A stretch of 64,000 nucleotides of DNA from Prevotella sp. (GCA_021636625.1 JAJWLX010000002.1:62001-126000), one strand, 5' to 3'. Counted from the first letter of the stretch, positions 8,237 through 17,773 are shown. A program made the numbers and translations. The notes: generated by a model from the sequence alone, not told the origin.

Positions 8237-10753
8237 TTAGAGATTCTTGAACTCGATGCCGTTTGCCTCTGAGTAGTCAATGGTGATTGGCTTCTCGCGA
8301 CTTACTTCCTCGGCAAGAATCTTCTTGCTCAAATCGTTCAGAACGTAATCCTGGATGGCACGCTTTACCGGACGGGCACCAAACTCTGGATCGTAACCAA
8401 CCTCGGCAAGATAACCGATGGCAGCTGGAGTCCAGCGGAGATCGAAGCCCTGAGGCTCCAACATCTTCTTGGCTCTGTTCATCTGTAACTCCACAACCTT
8501 GGCAATCTGATCCTTGGTCAATGGCTGGAAGGTGATGATGTCGTCGATACGGTTCAGAAACTCCGGACGGAAGGTCTTCTTCAACATCTCACGGCTCGCA
8601 TTGGAAGTCATGATGATGATGGTGTTCTTGAAGTTGACTACACGACCCTTGTTGTCGGTCAATCGACCATCGTCCAATACCTGAAGCAGGGTGTTGAAGA
8701 CATCTGGGTGAGCCTTCTCAATCTCATCGAAGAGAACTACACTGTATGGCTTGCGGCGAACAGCCTCGGTCAACTGGCCACCCTCATCGTATCCTACATA
8801 CCCCGGAGGCGCTCCAATCAAACGGGTGACACTGAACTTTTCCTGATACTCACTCATATCTATTCTCGTCATCATCGACTCGTCGTTGAAGAGATACTCG
8901 GCAAGTGCCTTGGCAAGCTCGGTCTTACCTACACCGGTGGTGCCGAGGAAGATGAAGCTGGCGATAGGACGCTTTGGATCCTGCAAGCCGGCACGGCTGC
9001 GGCGTACGGCATCACTTACGGCAGTGATTGCCTCGTCCTGACCGATGACTCTCTTGTGGAGTTCCTCCTCCAGATGGAGCAGTTTCTCACGTTCGCTCTG
9101 CATCATTCGGCTCACTGGTATTCCGGTCCAGCGGCTTACTACCTCTGCAATATCATCGGCTGTCACCTCTTCACGGATCATTGCCTCACCGCCCTGGGTG
9201 CTCTTCAGCTGCTCCTGAATCTTCTTGATATCCTCTTCAAGAGCTACCAACTTAGAGTAGCGAATCTCGGCTACACGTTCGTAATTGCCTTCACGCTCCA
9301 TGCGCTCAGCCTCGAACTTGAGGTTCTCCATCTCCTGCTTGTCTTGCTGAATTTTGTTAACAAGAGCCTTTTCGCCTTCCCACTTTGCGCGGAAGTCGTG
9401 CTCCTTATCCTTCAACTCTGCAATCTCCTTGTCGAGTTGCTGAATCTTAGGCTGGTCGTTCTCGCGCTTAATTGCTTCACGTTCAATTTCCAACTGCTTC
9501 AAGTGACGGGTGATTTCATCCAGTTCCTCTGGCACGGAATCACGTTCCATACGGAGCTTGGCTGCGGCTTCATCCATCAGGTCGATGGCCTTATCCGGGA
9601 GGAATCTGTCAGAAATATATCTCTCGGATAACTTGACAGCTGCTATGCAGGCATCATCCTGAATACGAACCTTGTGGTGGTTCTCGTAACGCTCCTTGAT
9701 ACCACGAAGAATGCTGATGGCATCTACCTCGTCTGGCTCATTCACCATCACAGTCTGGAATCGACGTTCCAGCGCCTTATCCTTCTCGAAGTACTTCTGA
9801 TACTCGTTGAGGGTAGTGGCACCGATGGCTCTCAGTTCACCACGAGCCAAGGCTGGCTTCAGGATGTTGGCTGCATCCATGGCACCTTCGCCACCGCCAG
9901 CACCTACCAGGGTATGAATCTCATCGATGAAGAGGATAATCTGACCGTTGGCATTGGTTACCTCCTTGATGACGCTCTTCAAACGCTCCTCGAACTCACC
10001 CTTGTATTTGGCACCGGCAACCAGTGCACCCATATCAAGCGAATAGAGCTGCTTGTTCTTCAGATTCTCAGGCACATCGCCACGGACGATACGCTCTGCA
10101 AGTCCCTCAACGATAGCGGTTTTACCTGTACCAGGCTCACCGATAAGGATAGGGTTGTTCTTGGTTCGGCGAGAGAGAATCTGAAGAACTCTTCTGATTT
10201 CCTCATCACGACCGATAACCGGGTCGAGCTTGCCGCTGCGAGCCTGTTCTACCAGGTTCTTGGCATATTTTTCAAGACTCTGATAGTTCTCGTCGGCACT
10301 CTGGCTCTTCACGTTCTGGCCCTGTCGCAAAGCCTGGATGGCTGCGGTGAGGTCCTTCTCGTTGGCACCCGCATCCTTGAGGATTCGGGCAGCAGTAGAG
10401 TTGCCTTTGAGGATAGCGAGGAGGATAGGCTCCACGCTGACGAATTCATCTCCCATCTTCTTGGCGATGTCCTCGGCATTGAGCAATATCTGGTTGGTAT
10501 CGCCCGAGAGGTATGGCTGACCGGCACCCTGCACACGAGGCAGGTGCTGCATCTCCTGCTGCAGGAGCATGGCAATCTGGTTGCCGTTCATGCCCAGCTT
10601 CTGGAAGATGTAGTTGGTTACATCAGGTGCCTTCTCGATGATACCACTGAGAAGATGCACCGGTTCGATGGTCTGCTGACCATTTCTCTGCGCTATGTTC
10701 ACAGCGGCCTGCACCGCTTCCTGCGCCTTGATTGTAAATTTGTCGAATGTCAT
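8237..10753 (-). CDS. clpB: ATP-dependent disaggregase ClpB
   Basis: Hexameric Hsp100 chaperone that threads aggregated proteins through its pore together with DnaK. It is 838 aa: N-terminal Clp repeats (1-150), first AAA+ module with P-loop GEPGTGKTA near residue 205 and Walker B LFIDEIH, a coiled-coil M domain (about 400-530, e.g. LKQLEIEREAIKREN), and a second AAA+ module with GTTGVGKTE near 604 and pore loop GYVGYDEGG. It is 19-24 residues shorter than usual family members. The difference falls after sensor 1 in module 2: MTSN is followed after 10 residues by RPEFLNRID, where E. coli has about 30. An AAAGGAG ribosome site precedes the ATG. Upstream of it is a 370-base region without a confident gene. 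Confidence 0.97.
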   Translation of the reverse strand: MTFDKFTIKAQEAVQAAVNIAQRNGQQTIEPVHLLSGIIEKAPDVTNYIFQKLGMNGNQIAMLLQQEMQHLPRVQGAGQPYLSGDTNQILLNAEDIAKKMGDEFVSVEPILLAILKGNSTAARILKDAGANEKDLTAAIQALRQGQNVKSQSADENYQSLEKYAKNLVEQARSGKLDPVIGRDEEIRRVLQILSRRTKNNPILIGEPGTGKTAIVEGLAERIVRGDVPENLKNKQLYSLDMGALVAGAKYKGEFEERLKSVIKEVTNANGQIILFIDEIHTLVGAGGGEGAMDAANILKPALARGELRAIGATTLNEYQKYFEKDKALERRFQTVMVNEPDEVDAISILRGIKERYENHHKVRIQDDACIAAVKLSERYISDRFLPDKAIDLMDEAAAKLRMERDSVPEELDEITRHLKQLEIEREAIKRENDQPKIQQLDKEIAELKDKEHDFRAKWEGEKALVNKIQQDKQEMENLKFEAERMEREGNYERVAEIRYSKLVALEEDIKKIQEQLKSTQGGEAMIREEVTADDIAEVVSRWTGIPVSRMMQSEREKLLHLEEELHKRVIGQDEAITAVSDAVRRSRAGLQDPKRPIASFIFLGTTGVGKTELAKALAEYLFNDESMMTRIDMSEYQEKFSVTRLIGAPPGYVGYDEGGQLTEAVRRKPYSVVLFDEIEKAHPDVFNTLLQVLDDGRLTDNKGRVVNFKNTIIIMTSNASREMLKKTFRPEFLNRIDDIITFQPLTKDQIAKVVELQMNRAKKMLEPQGFDLRWTPAAIGYLAEVGYDPEFGARPVKRAIQDYVLNDLSKKILAEEVSREKPITIDYSEANGIEFKNL

Positions 10754-11040
10754 ATCTTAATCTCCTTTCTAAATGTTATTTGTTCTACTTCTTGTTGTCT
10801 GGCTTCAGTTCTTCCGGACTTTCAGCCTTGGATGATGCTTCAGCCTTGCTGGCTTCCGGCATCGCAATCCGTGGATGCGAATAGCGTGCCCATTGCGTGT
10901 TTTTGGGCGTTTTTCTGACATTTTGTCTGTTTTTCCCTTCCTTTTTCCCTATTCGCAGAAAAGCTTCTGTCAAAATGGCTGAACCATTACTTGATTTATC
11001 GCAAATATCCTTTAAATAATGTGATAATAGGTATTAAATA
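10754..11040. other. gene-free leader between clpB and purH
   Basis: The stretch carries the clpB ribosome site (GAAAGGAGATTAAG) and a 62-codon minus-strand frame (10785-10973) that I do not accept as a gene. No consensus promoter for clpB is clear; the nearest candidate is GATATTTGC on the minus strand near 11000, one base off TANNTTTGC. No known heat-shock operator such as CIRCE is visible. Confidence 0.5.
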
Positions 11041-11073
11041 TTTGTGTATTTCAAATATTCTTTGTATCTTTGC
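11041..11073 (+). promoter_or_regulatory. promoter of purH-mre operon
   Basis: TTTG at 11041-11044, 20 bases, TATCTTTGC at 11065-11073: a full consensus match. The predicted start is near 11080, giving a 45-base leader before the purH ATG at 11125. Confidence 0.8.
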
Positions 11074-11124
11074 AGCGTTTTTAGAAACCATATTGAATAT
11101 AAAAATTCGTAATATATAAAGTCA

Positions 11125-11718
11125 ATGGCTGAAACAAAGAAGATCAAGACAGCTTTGGTGTCTGTCTTTCACAAGGATGGCTTGGACGAGTTGCTCGCCA
11201 AGTTGAATGAAGAGGGTGTTAAGTTCCTGAGCACAGGTGGTACTCAGAAGTTTATCGAATCTTTGGGTTATGAATGTGAAAAAGTTGAGGATGTCACCAC
11301 ATATCCATCAATCCTCGGTGGTCGTGTGAAGACTCTTCATCCAAAAATATTTGGAGGTATCCTGGCCCGTCGCGACAATGAGGGCGACCAGGAGCAGATG
11401 AAGGAGTATGAGATTCCTTCTATCGACCTCGTTATCGTGGATCTCTATCCATTTGAGCAGACTGTAGCAAGCGGCGCCAGCGATGCCGACATCATTGAGA
11501 AGATTGATATCGGCGGTATCTCCCTGATCCGTGCCGGTGCCAAGAACTTCAAGGACGTGGTTATCGTTCCTAGCAAGGCTGAGTACAGCGTGCTTCTCGA
11601 CATCCTGAAGAAGAAGGGTGCTGAAACCGACATTGAGGACCGCAAGATGTTCGCAGAGCGTGCATTCGGCGTAAGTTCTCACTATGATACTGCTATCCAC
11701 GCTTGGTTTGCCAAGTAA
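11125..11718 (+). CDS. purH: stand-alone IMP cyclohydrolase (PurH N-terminal domain)
   Basis: Only the MGS-like IMP cyclohydrolase half of PurH is present: 197 aa against about 510 for the usual bifunctional enzyme. It closes FAICAR to IMP, the last step of purine synthesis. Motifs include STGGT near residue 37, GGRVKTLHPKIFGG near 66-80 and VDLYPFEQTV near 108. The frame ends with a normal TAA after HYDTAIHAWFAK, and the 110 bases that follow are non-coding, so no AICAR transformylase domain is left beside it. That activity must be encoded elsewhere (a separate transformylase or PurP-like enzyme) or be lost. It has its own consensus promoter and precedes mreB, an arrangement I associate with this phylum. 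Confidence 0.9.
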   Translation: MAETKKIKTALVSVFHKDGLDELLAKLNEEGVKFLSTGGTQKFIESLGYECEKVEDVTTYPSILGGRVKTLHPKIFGGILARRDNEGDQEQMKEYEIPSIDLVIVDLYPFEQTVASGASDADIIEKIDIGGISLIRAGAKNFKDVVIVPSKAEYSVLLDILKKKGAETDIEDRKMFAERAFGVSSHYDTAIHAWFAK

Positions 11719-11830
11719 TAAAGAGGTAAACCTATTCATCTCGCAACTCTTCCCGCTCTTGAAAGCGAGGGCGGGAAGATGACTACAAAGGAAAGATTTT
11801 AAGCTTAAAATATTAGATTTACATTAGCAA

Positions 11831-12853
11831 ATGGGATTTTTTTCATTTATTCAGGAAATCGCAATGGACTTGGGTACCGCCAATACTATCATTATCAGTG
11901 ATGATAAGATTGTAGTGGACGAACCTTCTGTTGTTGCCCTCGACCGCCGCACCGACAAAATGATTGCTGTAGGCGAGAAGGCAAAGATGATGTACGAGAA
12001 GACTCATGACAACATCCGTACAATCCGTCCTTTGCGTGATGGCGTTATCGCTGACTTTACTGCCTGCGAGCAGATGATGCGTGGACTTATCAAGATGGTT
12101 CATACAGGAAGCCGACTGTTCTCACCTTCACTCCGTATGGTGATTGGTGTGCCTTCCGGTTCTACCGAGGTAGAGCTCCGTGCCGTACGCGACTCTGCCG
12201 AGCATGCCGACGGTCGCGACGTATATTTGATTTTTGAACCTATGGCTGCAGCTATCGGTATCGGTATCGACGTAGAGGCACCAGAAGGTAACATGATAGT
12301 TGATATAGGTGGTGGTAGCACCGAGATTGCAGTCATCTCTCTGGGTGGTATCGTATCCAACAACTCTATCCGTACTGCCGGTGACGACCTGACAGCCGAC
12401 ATCCAGGAGTATATGAGCCGCCAGCACAACGTGAAGGTTTCTGAGCGTATGGCTGAGCGTATCAAGATTCATGTGGGTTCTGCCCTGACAGATCTGGGTG
12501 ATGAGGCTCCTGAAGACTTCATCGTTCACGGTCCTAACCGTATCACAGCGCTCCCAATGGAGGTGCCTGTATGCTATCAGGAGATTGCTCACTGTCTGGA
12601 CAAGACTGTAGCCAAGATCGAGAATGCTGTACTATCTGCTCTCGAGAATACTCCACCAGAGCTTTACGCCGACATCGTGAAGAACGGTATCTGGCTTTCA
12701 GGTGGTGGTGCTCTGCTCCGCGGTCTCGACAAGCGACTTCAGGACAAGATCAACATCCCATTCCATATCGCCGAGGATCCATTGCACAGTGTGGCTAAGG
12801 GTGCCGGTATCGCATTGAAGAATGTGGATCGTTTCTCATTCCTGATGAGATAA
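11831..12853 (+). CDS. mreB: rod shape-determining protein MreB
   Basis: Bacterial actin that forms membrane-bound filaments and steers lateral wall synthesis. It is 340 aa, the normal size. Visible actin-fold signatures are the phosphate-1 loop MDLGTANT near residue 12, phosphate-2 VDIGGGSTE near 160, and the adenosine loop WLSGGGALLRG near 287. The N-terminal MGFFSFIQE is a likely amphipathic membrane anchor. First gene of the mreB-mreC-mreD-mrdA-rodA series; purH lies 112 bases upstream with a GC-rich hairpin (11749-11778) but no T run between them, so read-through from the purH promoter is likely. Confidence 0.98.
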   Translation: MGFFSFIQEIAMDLGTANTIIISDDKIVVDEPSVVALDRRTDKMIAVGEKAKMMYEKTHDNIRTIRPLRDGVIADFTACEQMMRGLIKMVHTGSRLFSPSLRMVIGVPSGSTEVELRAVRDSAEHADGRDVYLIFEPMAAAIGIGIDVEAPEGNMIVDIGGGSTEIAVISLGGIVSNNSIRTAGDDLTADIQEYMSRQHNVKVSERMAERIKIHVGSALTDLGDEAPEDFIVHGPNRITALPMEVPVCYQEIAHCLDKTVAKIENAVLSALENTPPELYADIVKNGIWLSGGGALLRGLDKRLQDKINIPFHIAEDPLHSVAKGAGIALKNVDRFSFLMR

Positions 12854-12867
12854 TATTCAAGATATTT

Positions 12868-12908
12868 AAATTCCGCATCTGGACCACTTGTGCCCATTTG
12901 CGGAATTT
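12868..12908 (+). terminator. hairpin between mreB and mreC, possible attenuator
   Basis: AAATTCCGCA at 12868-12877 pairs perfectly with TGCGGAATTT at 12899-12908 around a 21-base loop, followed by TTAA and, further on, a T8 run at 12929-12936. It could lower transcription of the downstream genes relative to mreB, which is needed in larger amounts, or protect the mreB message end. Confidence 0.45.
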
Positions 12909-12938
12909 TAATCATATACAGATTCATTTTTTTTAAGT

Positions 12939-13817
12939 ATGCACAACCTTTTAGAGTTTTTGCAGAAATACAACCATTGGTTTGTCTTCGTGATTCTGGA
13001 GGTGGTGAGTATGGTGCTTCTGTTCCAGTATAACAGCTACCAGGGCAGTGCGTGGTTTTCTACAGCCAATGCCGTGACGGGCAAGATCTATGAATGGGAT
13101 GCCAACGTGGAGACTTTCTTCTCCCTGACCAAGGTGAACCAGGAGCTTACCCAGCGGAATGCCTATCTGGAGCAGCAGGTGCAGCAGCTGAGCGACAGCC
13201 TCTATGGGGTAACCAAGGATAGTGCCATCTATCACCGCGACCAGTTTGCGCTGCTTCAGAATTACCGACTCATCCCTGCCAAGGTGGTGGCCAACAGCCT
13301 GGACAAGCCAGACAACCTGATTACCATCGACAAGGGTAGCGCTGACGGCATCCATAAGGATATGGGTGTGATAAGCGGTACCGGAGTGGTGGGCATCGTG
13401 TATCTCGTGGCTCAGCATTACAGCATCGTGATACCAGTGCTCAACGTGAAGTCGAATATCAGTTGTACCATTCAGGGCAGAGGCTATTTCGGCTATCTGC
13501 GATGGAAGGGGGGCGTTTCGGAACTGGCATATCTGGAAGAGGTGCCACGCCATGCCCACTTCAAGCTGGGCGACTACGTAGTAACGAGTGGCTATTCGGC
13601 TGTGTTCCCTCCGGGAGTAAGAGTGGGCAAGATTCTGCACGTGTTTAATTCTGCTGATGGATTGTCGTATAGAGTACAGTTGAGACTTTCTACCGACTTT
13701 GCCCGTCTGCGTGATGTCTGCGTCATCGATGATGCCGTGATGAAGGAACGCCTGCAGATAATGCGTGCAGCACAAGATAGTATCATGCCCGACGGCAATA
13801 CCAAGGGTAAAAAATAA
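12939..13817 (+). CDS. mreC: rod shape-determining protein MreC
   Basis: Bitopic inner-membrane protein (292 aa) that couples MreB to the periplasmic wall enzymes and activates PBP2. One membrane segment near residues 13-32 (WFVFVILEVVSMVLLF), a coiled coil at about 65-95 (LTKVNQELTQRNAYLEQQVQ), then the periplasmic double beta-barrel with conserved VIRNGSADG-like TIDKGSADGIHKDMGVI and LGDYVVTSGYSAVFPPGV. Length and order of parts fit the family. It is followed by mreD after 33 bases. Confidence 0.96.
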   Translation: MHNLLEFLQKYNHWFVFVILEVVSMVLLFQYNSYQGSAWFSTANAVTGKIYEWDANVETFFSLTKVNQELTQRNAYLEQQVQQLSDSLYGVTKDSAIYHRDQFALLQNYRLIPAKVVANSLDKPDNLITIDKGSADGIHKDMGVISGTGVVGIVYLVAQHYSIVIPVLNVKSNISCTIQGRGYFGYLRWKGGVSELAYLEEVPRHAHFKLGDYVVTSGYSAVFPPGVRVGKILHVFNSADGLSYRVQLRLSTDFARLRDVCVIDDAVMKERLQIMRAAQDSIMPDGNTKGKK

Positions 13818-13850
13818 AAGATCATAGTAAGAGGATATATATAAGTAGCA

Positions 13851-14351
13851 ATGAGTATAGATTTGATAAAACGACTCGGCATCTTCGTGGTGCTTGTGCT
13901 GGTGCAGGGACTGGTATTCAACCATATCCACTTATTCAACTGCGCCACCCCCTTGCTGTATATCATCATGGTGCTCCATTTCCGCAGAAACTATCCACGC
14001 TGGTCGGTGATGCTGTGGAGCTTCATGATGGGACTTTGTATCGACGTATTTGCCAATACGCCGGGAGTAGCTGCAGCTTCGATGACCTTCATCGGACTGC
14101 TTCAGCCCTATCTTTTCGAACTCTTCGTGCCGAGAGACAGTGCCGACGACCTGGTGCCATCCATGCGCACCATCGGAGTAGGATCGTATGTTCTTTACAC
14201 GTTGGTTATCGTACTCGTTTATAATCTTCTATTCTTTACTCTGGAGACTTTCAATTTCTTCAATTGGATGGAGTGGCTCCTCCGCATCGGTGGCAGTACA
14301 GCCATTACGATGGTGCTCATCATGGCATTGGAGGGCTTCCGCAAGGGATAG
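13851..14351 (+). CDS. mreD: rod shape-determining protein MreD
   Basis: Small hydrophobic inner-membrane protein (166 aa) of the elongation complex, binding MreC. The sequence shows about five membrane segments and almost no soluble part. MreD is poorly conserved in sequence, so its identity rests on size, hydrophobicity and position between mreC and the PBP2 gene. A conserved-looking stretch RRNYPRWSVMLWSFMMGLCIDVF agrees with the family. The ORF is followed by the mrdA start after 62 bases. Confidence 0.93.
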   Translation: MSIDLIKRLGIFVVLVLVQGLVFNHIHLFNCATPLLYIIMVLHFRRNYPRWSVMLWSFMMGLCIDVFANTPGVAAASMTFIGLLQPYLFELFVPRDSADDLVPSMRTIGVGSYVLYTLVIVLVYNLLFFTLETFNFFNWMEWLLRIGGSTAITMVLIMALEGFRKG

Positions 14352-14413
14352 AACCTTACTGCAAGACAGAGAACAGTAAAGAATCAAACAAAATTTTCAG
14401 CTATATATATAAT

Positions 14414-16264
14414 ATGGTGGATTACAATCTTGATAAGCGTAAATATGTGATTGGTGGTGTGGCTATAGCAATTGTAGTCATATACACCATTCGTCTCTTT
14501 ACGCTTCAGATTATGAGCGAGGATTATAAGAAGAATGCCGATTCCAATGCCTTCCTGAAGCAGATTGAGTTCCCTTCGCGTGGCGCTATCTACGATAGAA
14601 ACGGCAAGCTGATGGTGTATAATTCGCCTTCCTATGATATCATGGTGGTGATGAAGGAGCAGGAGGGACGACTGGATACGATGGACTTCTGTAACTCCCT
14701 GGGCATTACCAAGGAGGCTTTCGAGAAGCGAATGGAGACCATCAAGGACAGAAGCAAGAATCCCGGTTACTCGCGATATACCCAGCAGCTCTTCATGAGT
14801 CAGCTTTCAGACAAGGACTTCAGCGTCTTCCAGGAGAAGATGTTCAGGTTCCCGGGCTTCTATGTACAGAAGCGAAGTGTGAGAGAATATGCCTATCCAT
14901 ACGCTGCCCATGTACTGGGAGATGTGGGTGAGGTTTCGCAAGGCGATATCGAGGATGATGACTACTATCAGCCGGGTGACTATATCGGTAAACTGGGATT
15001 GGAGAAGCATTATGAGAAGCAGCTCCGAGGTATCAAGGGCGTGAAGATTATGCTTCGCGATGCCCGGGGAAGAATACAGGGAAGCTATCAGAACGGAAAG
15101 CTCGACCAGCGACCTGTTGCCGGTAAGGATCTGACGCTAGGTATCGATGTCAACCTCCAGGCTCTGGGCGAAAGACTGCTGCAGGGCAAGATTGGAAGTA
15201 TCGTGGCCATCGACCCAAGAGACGGATCGGTGCTGGCGATGGTTTCTTCTCCTACCTATGATCCGCGCCGACTGGTGGGTAGGAATAGGGGTAAGATGCA
15301 CAAGTGGCTGTCGCAGAACCCTTGGAAACCGCTCCTAAACCGTAGTATCATGGGACAGTATCCTCCGGGTTCTACCTTCAAGACCTCCCAGGCACTGACC
15401 TATCTTACCGAGGGAATCATCACTCCGGGCACAGCTTTCCCATGTAATCATGGTTTCTCTTACAGAGGTCTGCATGTGGGATGTCACGGCCATCCGTCGC
15501 CTATTGCACTGGTGGATGCCATCAGTACTTCCTGCAACGGTTACTTCTGCTGGGGACTTTATTATATGATAGGCAATAAGAAAAAGTATGGTTCGGTGCA
15601 GGAGGCGATGACTGTATGGAAAGACTATATGGTGAGTATGGGATTCGGCTATAAGCTGGGCATCGATCTGCCGGGCGAGAAGCGAGGTCTGATACCAAAT
15701 GCACAGTTCTATGACAAGGCCTACAAAGGTTCCTGGAACGGACTTACCATCATCAGTATCTCTATCGGACAGGGTGAGGTGAACCTCACTCCTCTGCAGA
15801 TTGCCAATCTGGGTGCCACCATTGCCAACCGAGGCTACTACTATGTGCCTCATGTAGTACGCAAGGTGCAGGGCGAACCGCTCGACCCGCTCTATACCCG
15901 CCGTCATTACACCAAGGCATCGAAGCGAGCCTATAACTATGTGGTGGCTGGTATGAGAAGTTCGGCACTGAAGGGTACCTGTAAGATGCTCTCCCGCTAC
16001 GACTTCGAGGCTTGCGGTAAGACCGGTACGGCTCAGAACCGTGGTCACGACCACTCTGTATTCATGGGATTTGCTCCGATGAACAATCCGAAAATCGCCA
16101 TCGCCGTGTATGTGGAGAATGGTGGATGGGGTGCCGACTACGGTGTGCCTATCGGTGGATTGATGATGGAGCAGTATCTGAAGGGAAAGCTCTCTCCTGC
16201 TTCTGAAAGTCAGGCTGCCCAGATGCAGGCTCGAAGAATCGCCTATGGTTCCAGCAGCAGATAA
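14414..16264 (+). CDS. mrdA: penicillin-binding protein 2
   Basis: Class B transpeptidase of the elongation complex, cross-linking lateral peptidoglycan together with RodA. I choose ATG 14414 (MVDYNLDKRKY), not an upstream in-frame codon inside mreD, because it places the single membrane anchor (residues about 12-33) normally. It is 616 aa. Pedestal domain about 50-280 (EFPSRGAIYDRNG), transpeptidase domain after that with STFK from residue 320, SCN from 373 and KTG from 536. GGWGADYGVPIGGLMMEQYL closes the domain as in other PBP2s. The gene is followed by rodA after 36 bases. Confidence 0.96.
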   Translation: MVDYNLDKRKYVIGGVAIAIVVIYTIRLFTLQIMSEDYKKNADSNAFLKQIEFPSRGAIYDRNGKLMVYNSPSYDIMVVMKEQEGRLDTMDFCNSLGITKEAFEKRMETIKDRSKNPGYSRYTQQLFMSQLSDKDFSVFQEKMFRFPGFYVQKRSVREYAYPYAAHVLGDVGEVSQGDIEDDDYYQPGDYIGKLGLEKHYEKQLRGIKGVKIMLRDARGRIQGSYQNGKLDQRPVAGKDLTLGIDVNLQALGERLLQGKIGSIVAIDPRDGSVLAMVSSPTYDPRRLVGRNRGKMHKWLSQNPWKPLLNRSIMGQYPPGSTFKTSQALTYLTEGIITPGTAFPCNHGFSYRGLHVGCHGHPSPIALVDAISTSCNGYFCWGLYYMIGNKKKYGSVQEAMTVWKDYMVSMGFGYKLGIDLPGEKRGLIPNAQFYDKAYKGSWNGLTIISISIGQGEVNLTPLQIANLGATIANRGYYYVPHVVRKVQGEPLDPLYTRRHYTKASKRAYNYVVAGMRSSALKGTCKMLSRYDFEACGKTGTAQNRGHDHSVFMGFAPMNNPKIAIAVYVENGGWGADYGVPIGGLMMEQYLKGKLSPASESQAAQMQARRIAYGSSSR

Positions 16265-16300
16265 TATACTGAAGTTTCAAATTATTGAATAATAAAAACA

Positions 16301-17773
16301 ATGGCTCAATCAGATAATAAACAACCAGCTGGTATTCTCCGTTCGCTCGACTGGTGGACCATCGGCATCTATCTGGCATTGCTCTGCTTCGGCTGGATCA
16401 GTGTCTGCGGTGCCAGCTATACCTATGGCGACAATGATATCTTCAGTCTGGGTGCCCGTTCGGGTATGCAGATTATATGGATAGGTACCTCCATAGCGCT
16501 GGGCTTCGTCATTCTGATGATGGACGACAGAGTTTTCGATACCTTCGCCTACGTGATCTATGCCGTGCTGATATTGCTGCTTTTTGCCACGATATTCAAT
16601 CCGCATAGCATCAAGGGTTCGCACTCCTGGCTGGTGCTGGGACCGCTGCGACTGCAGCCTGCCGAGTTCGGTAAGTTTGCTACGGCGCTGGCTGTGGCGA
16701 AGTTTATGTGCAGCTATGGATTCAATATCCAGAAAATGAAGCATTTTATGGCGGCTGTGGGCATCATTCTTTTGCCTATGGTTTGTATTGTGGGACAGCG
16801 TGAGACGGGTTCGGCTTTGGTTTATTCCGCCTTCTTCCTGATGCTTTACCGCGAGGGAATGCCGGGTGCCATCCTCTTTACCGGAGTCTCGATGGTGGTT
16901 TACTTTGTGGTGGGTATCAAGTACGAGAATGTGGTGATGTGGGACACCTACACCTCGATGGGAAAGTTCACGGTGCTGCTGCTGGTGCAGATCTTCACGG
17001 CAGGACTGGTGAACAGCTATACGGGCAACAGGAAGCATGCTCTCATCATCCTGAGCTACTCGGTGGGCATCACGCTCATCTTTGCGCTCTTCTCCACCTA
17101 CATCATTCCGTTTGATATTGTATGGGTGCAGCTGCTGCTCTGTGCGGTGATGATCGGATTCCTGGTGTATCACGGTTTGAGAACCCGCTTCCGCAACTAT
17201 TTCCTGATTTCGATTTTCGCAATGGGAAGTATTGCCTTCTTCTACAGTGCCGATTATGTGCTGAACAACGTGATGGAACCTCACCAGCGAGTGCGTATCA
17301 ACGTGCTGCTGGGATTGGATGAAGACCTGGCGGGTGCCGGATATAATGTGCATCAGAGTGAGATTGCCATCGGTTCGGGTGGCTTGCAGGGAAAGGGATT
17401 CCTGAACGGAACTCAGACCAAGCTGAAGTTCGTGCCTGAGCAGGATACCGACTTCATATTCTGTACAGTAGGAGAGGAGGAAGGATTCTTGGGTTCGGCA
17501 GGCGTGCTGCTGCTCTTCCTGATGTTGATATTGAGATTGATACATCTGGCGGAGCGACAACCTTTCAAGTTCGGACGAATATACGGCTACTGTGTGCTCT
17601 CGGTATTCCTGTTCCACCTGTTTATTAATGTGGGAATGGTGCTGGGACTGACGCCGGTAATCGGTATTCCGCTTCCATTCTTCAGTTATGGAGGTAGTTC
17701 GCTCTGGGGCTTTACCATCCTGCTTTTCATCTTCCTTCGTATTGATGCCGGAAGAAACCTGGTAAGAAGCTAG
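16301..17773 (+). CDS. rodA: peptidoglycan polymerase RodA
   Basis: SEDS-family glycosyltransferase that polymerises glycan strands from lipid II for cell elongation, partner of PBP2. The 490-aa product has about ten membrane segments. SEDS signatures are present: GSHSWLVLGPLRLQPAEFGKF near residue 107, FKVPEQDTDFIF-type FVPEQDTDFIFCTVGEEEGF near 377, and the C-terminal GLTPVIGIPLPFFSYGGSS. The invariant Asp of the central extracellular loop lies in the PEQDTDFIF segment or just before it. It is longer than E. coli RodA (370 aa) because of extended loops, normal for Bacteroidota. Last gene of the operon; a hairpin at 17837-17864 ends it. Confidence 0.96.
   Translation: MAQSDNKQPAGILRSLDWWTIGIYLALLCFGWISVCGASYTYGDNDIFSLGARSGMQIIWIGTSIALGFVILMMDDRVFDTFAYVIYAVLILLLFATIFNPHSIKGSHSWLVLGPLRLQPAEFGKFATALAVAKFMCSYGFNIQKMKHFMAAVGIILLPMVCIVGQRETGSALVYSAFFLMLYREGMPGAILFTGVSMVVYFVVGIKYENVVMWDTYTSMGKFTVLLLVQIFTAGLVNSYTGNRKHALIILSYSVGITLIFALFSTYIIPFDIVWVQLLLCAVMIGFLVYHGLRTRFRNYFLISIFAMGSIAFFYSADYVLNNVMEPHQRVRINVLLGLDEDLAGAGYNVHQSEIAIGSGGLQGKGFLNGTQTKLKFVPEQDTDFIFCTVGEEEGFLGSAGVLLLFLMLILRLIHLAERQPFKFGRIYGYCVLSVFLFHLFINVGMVLGLTPVIGIPLPFFSYGGSSLWGFTILLFIFLRIDAGRNLVRS

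Noticed and set aside
10785..10973. 62-codon minus-strand frame before clpB
   Set aside because: No consensus promoter or ribosome site at its start, composition unlike neighbours (KKEGKNRQNVRK then a Ser/Ala/Glu tail) and it fills a normal leader region. It ends 31 bases before the clpB ATG, so a leader peptide cannot be fully excluded.
11749..11778. Terminator between purH and mreB
   Set aside because: CTTCCCGC/GCGGGAAG form a stem but no T run follows, so it is more likely a processing or spacer structure.
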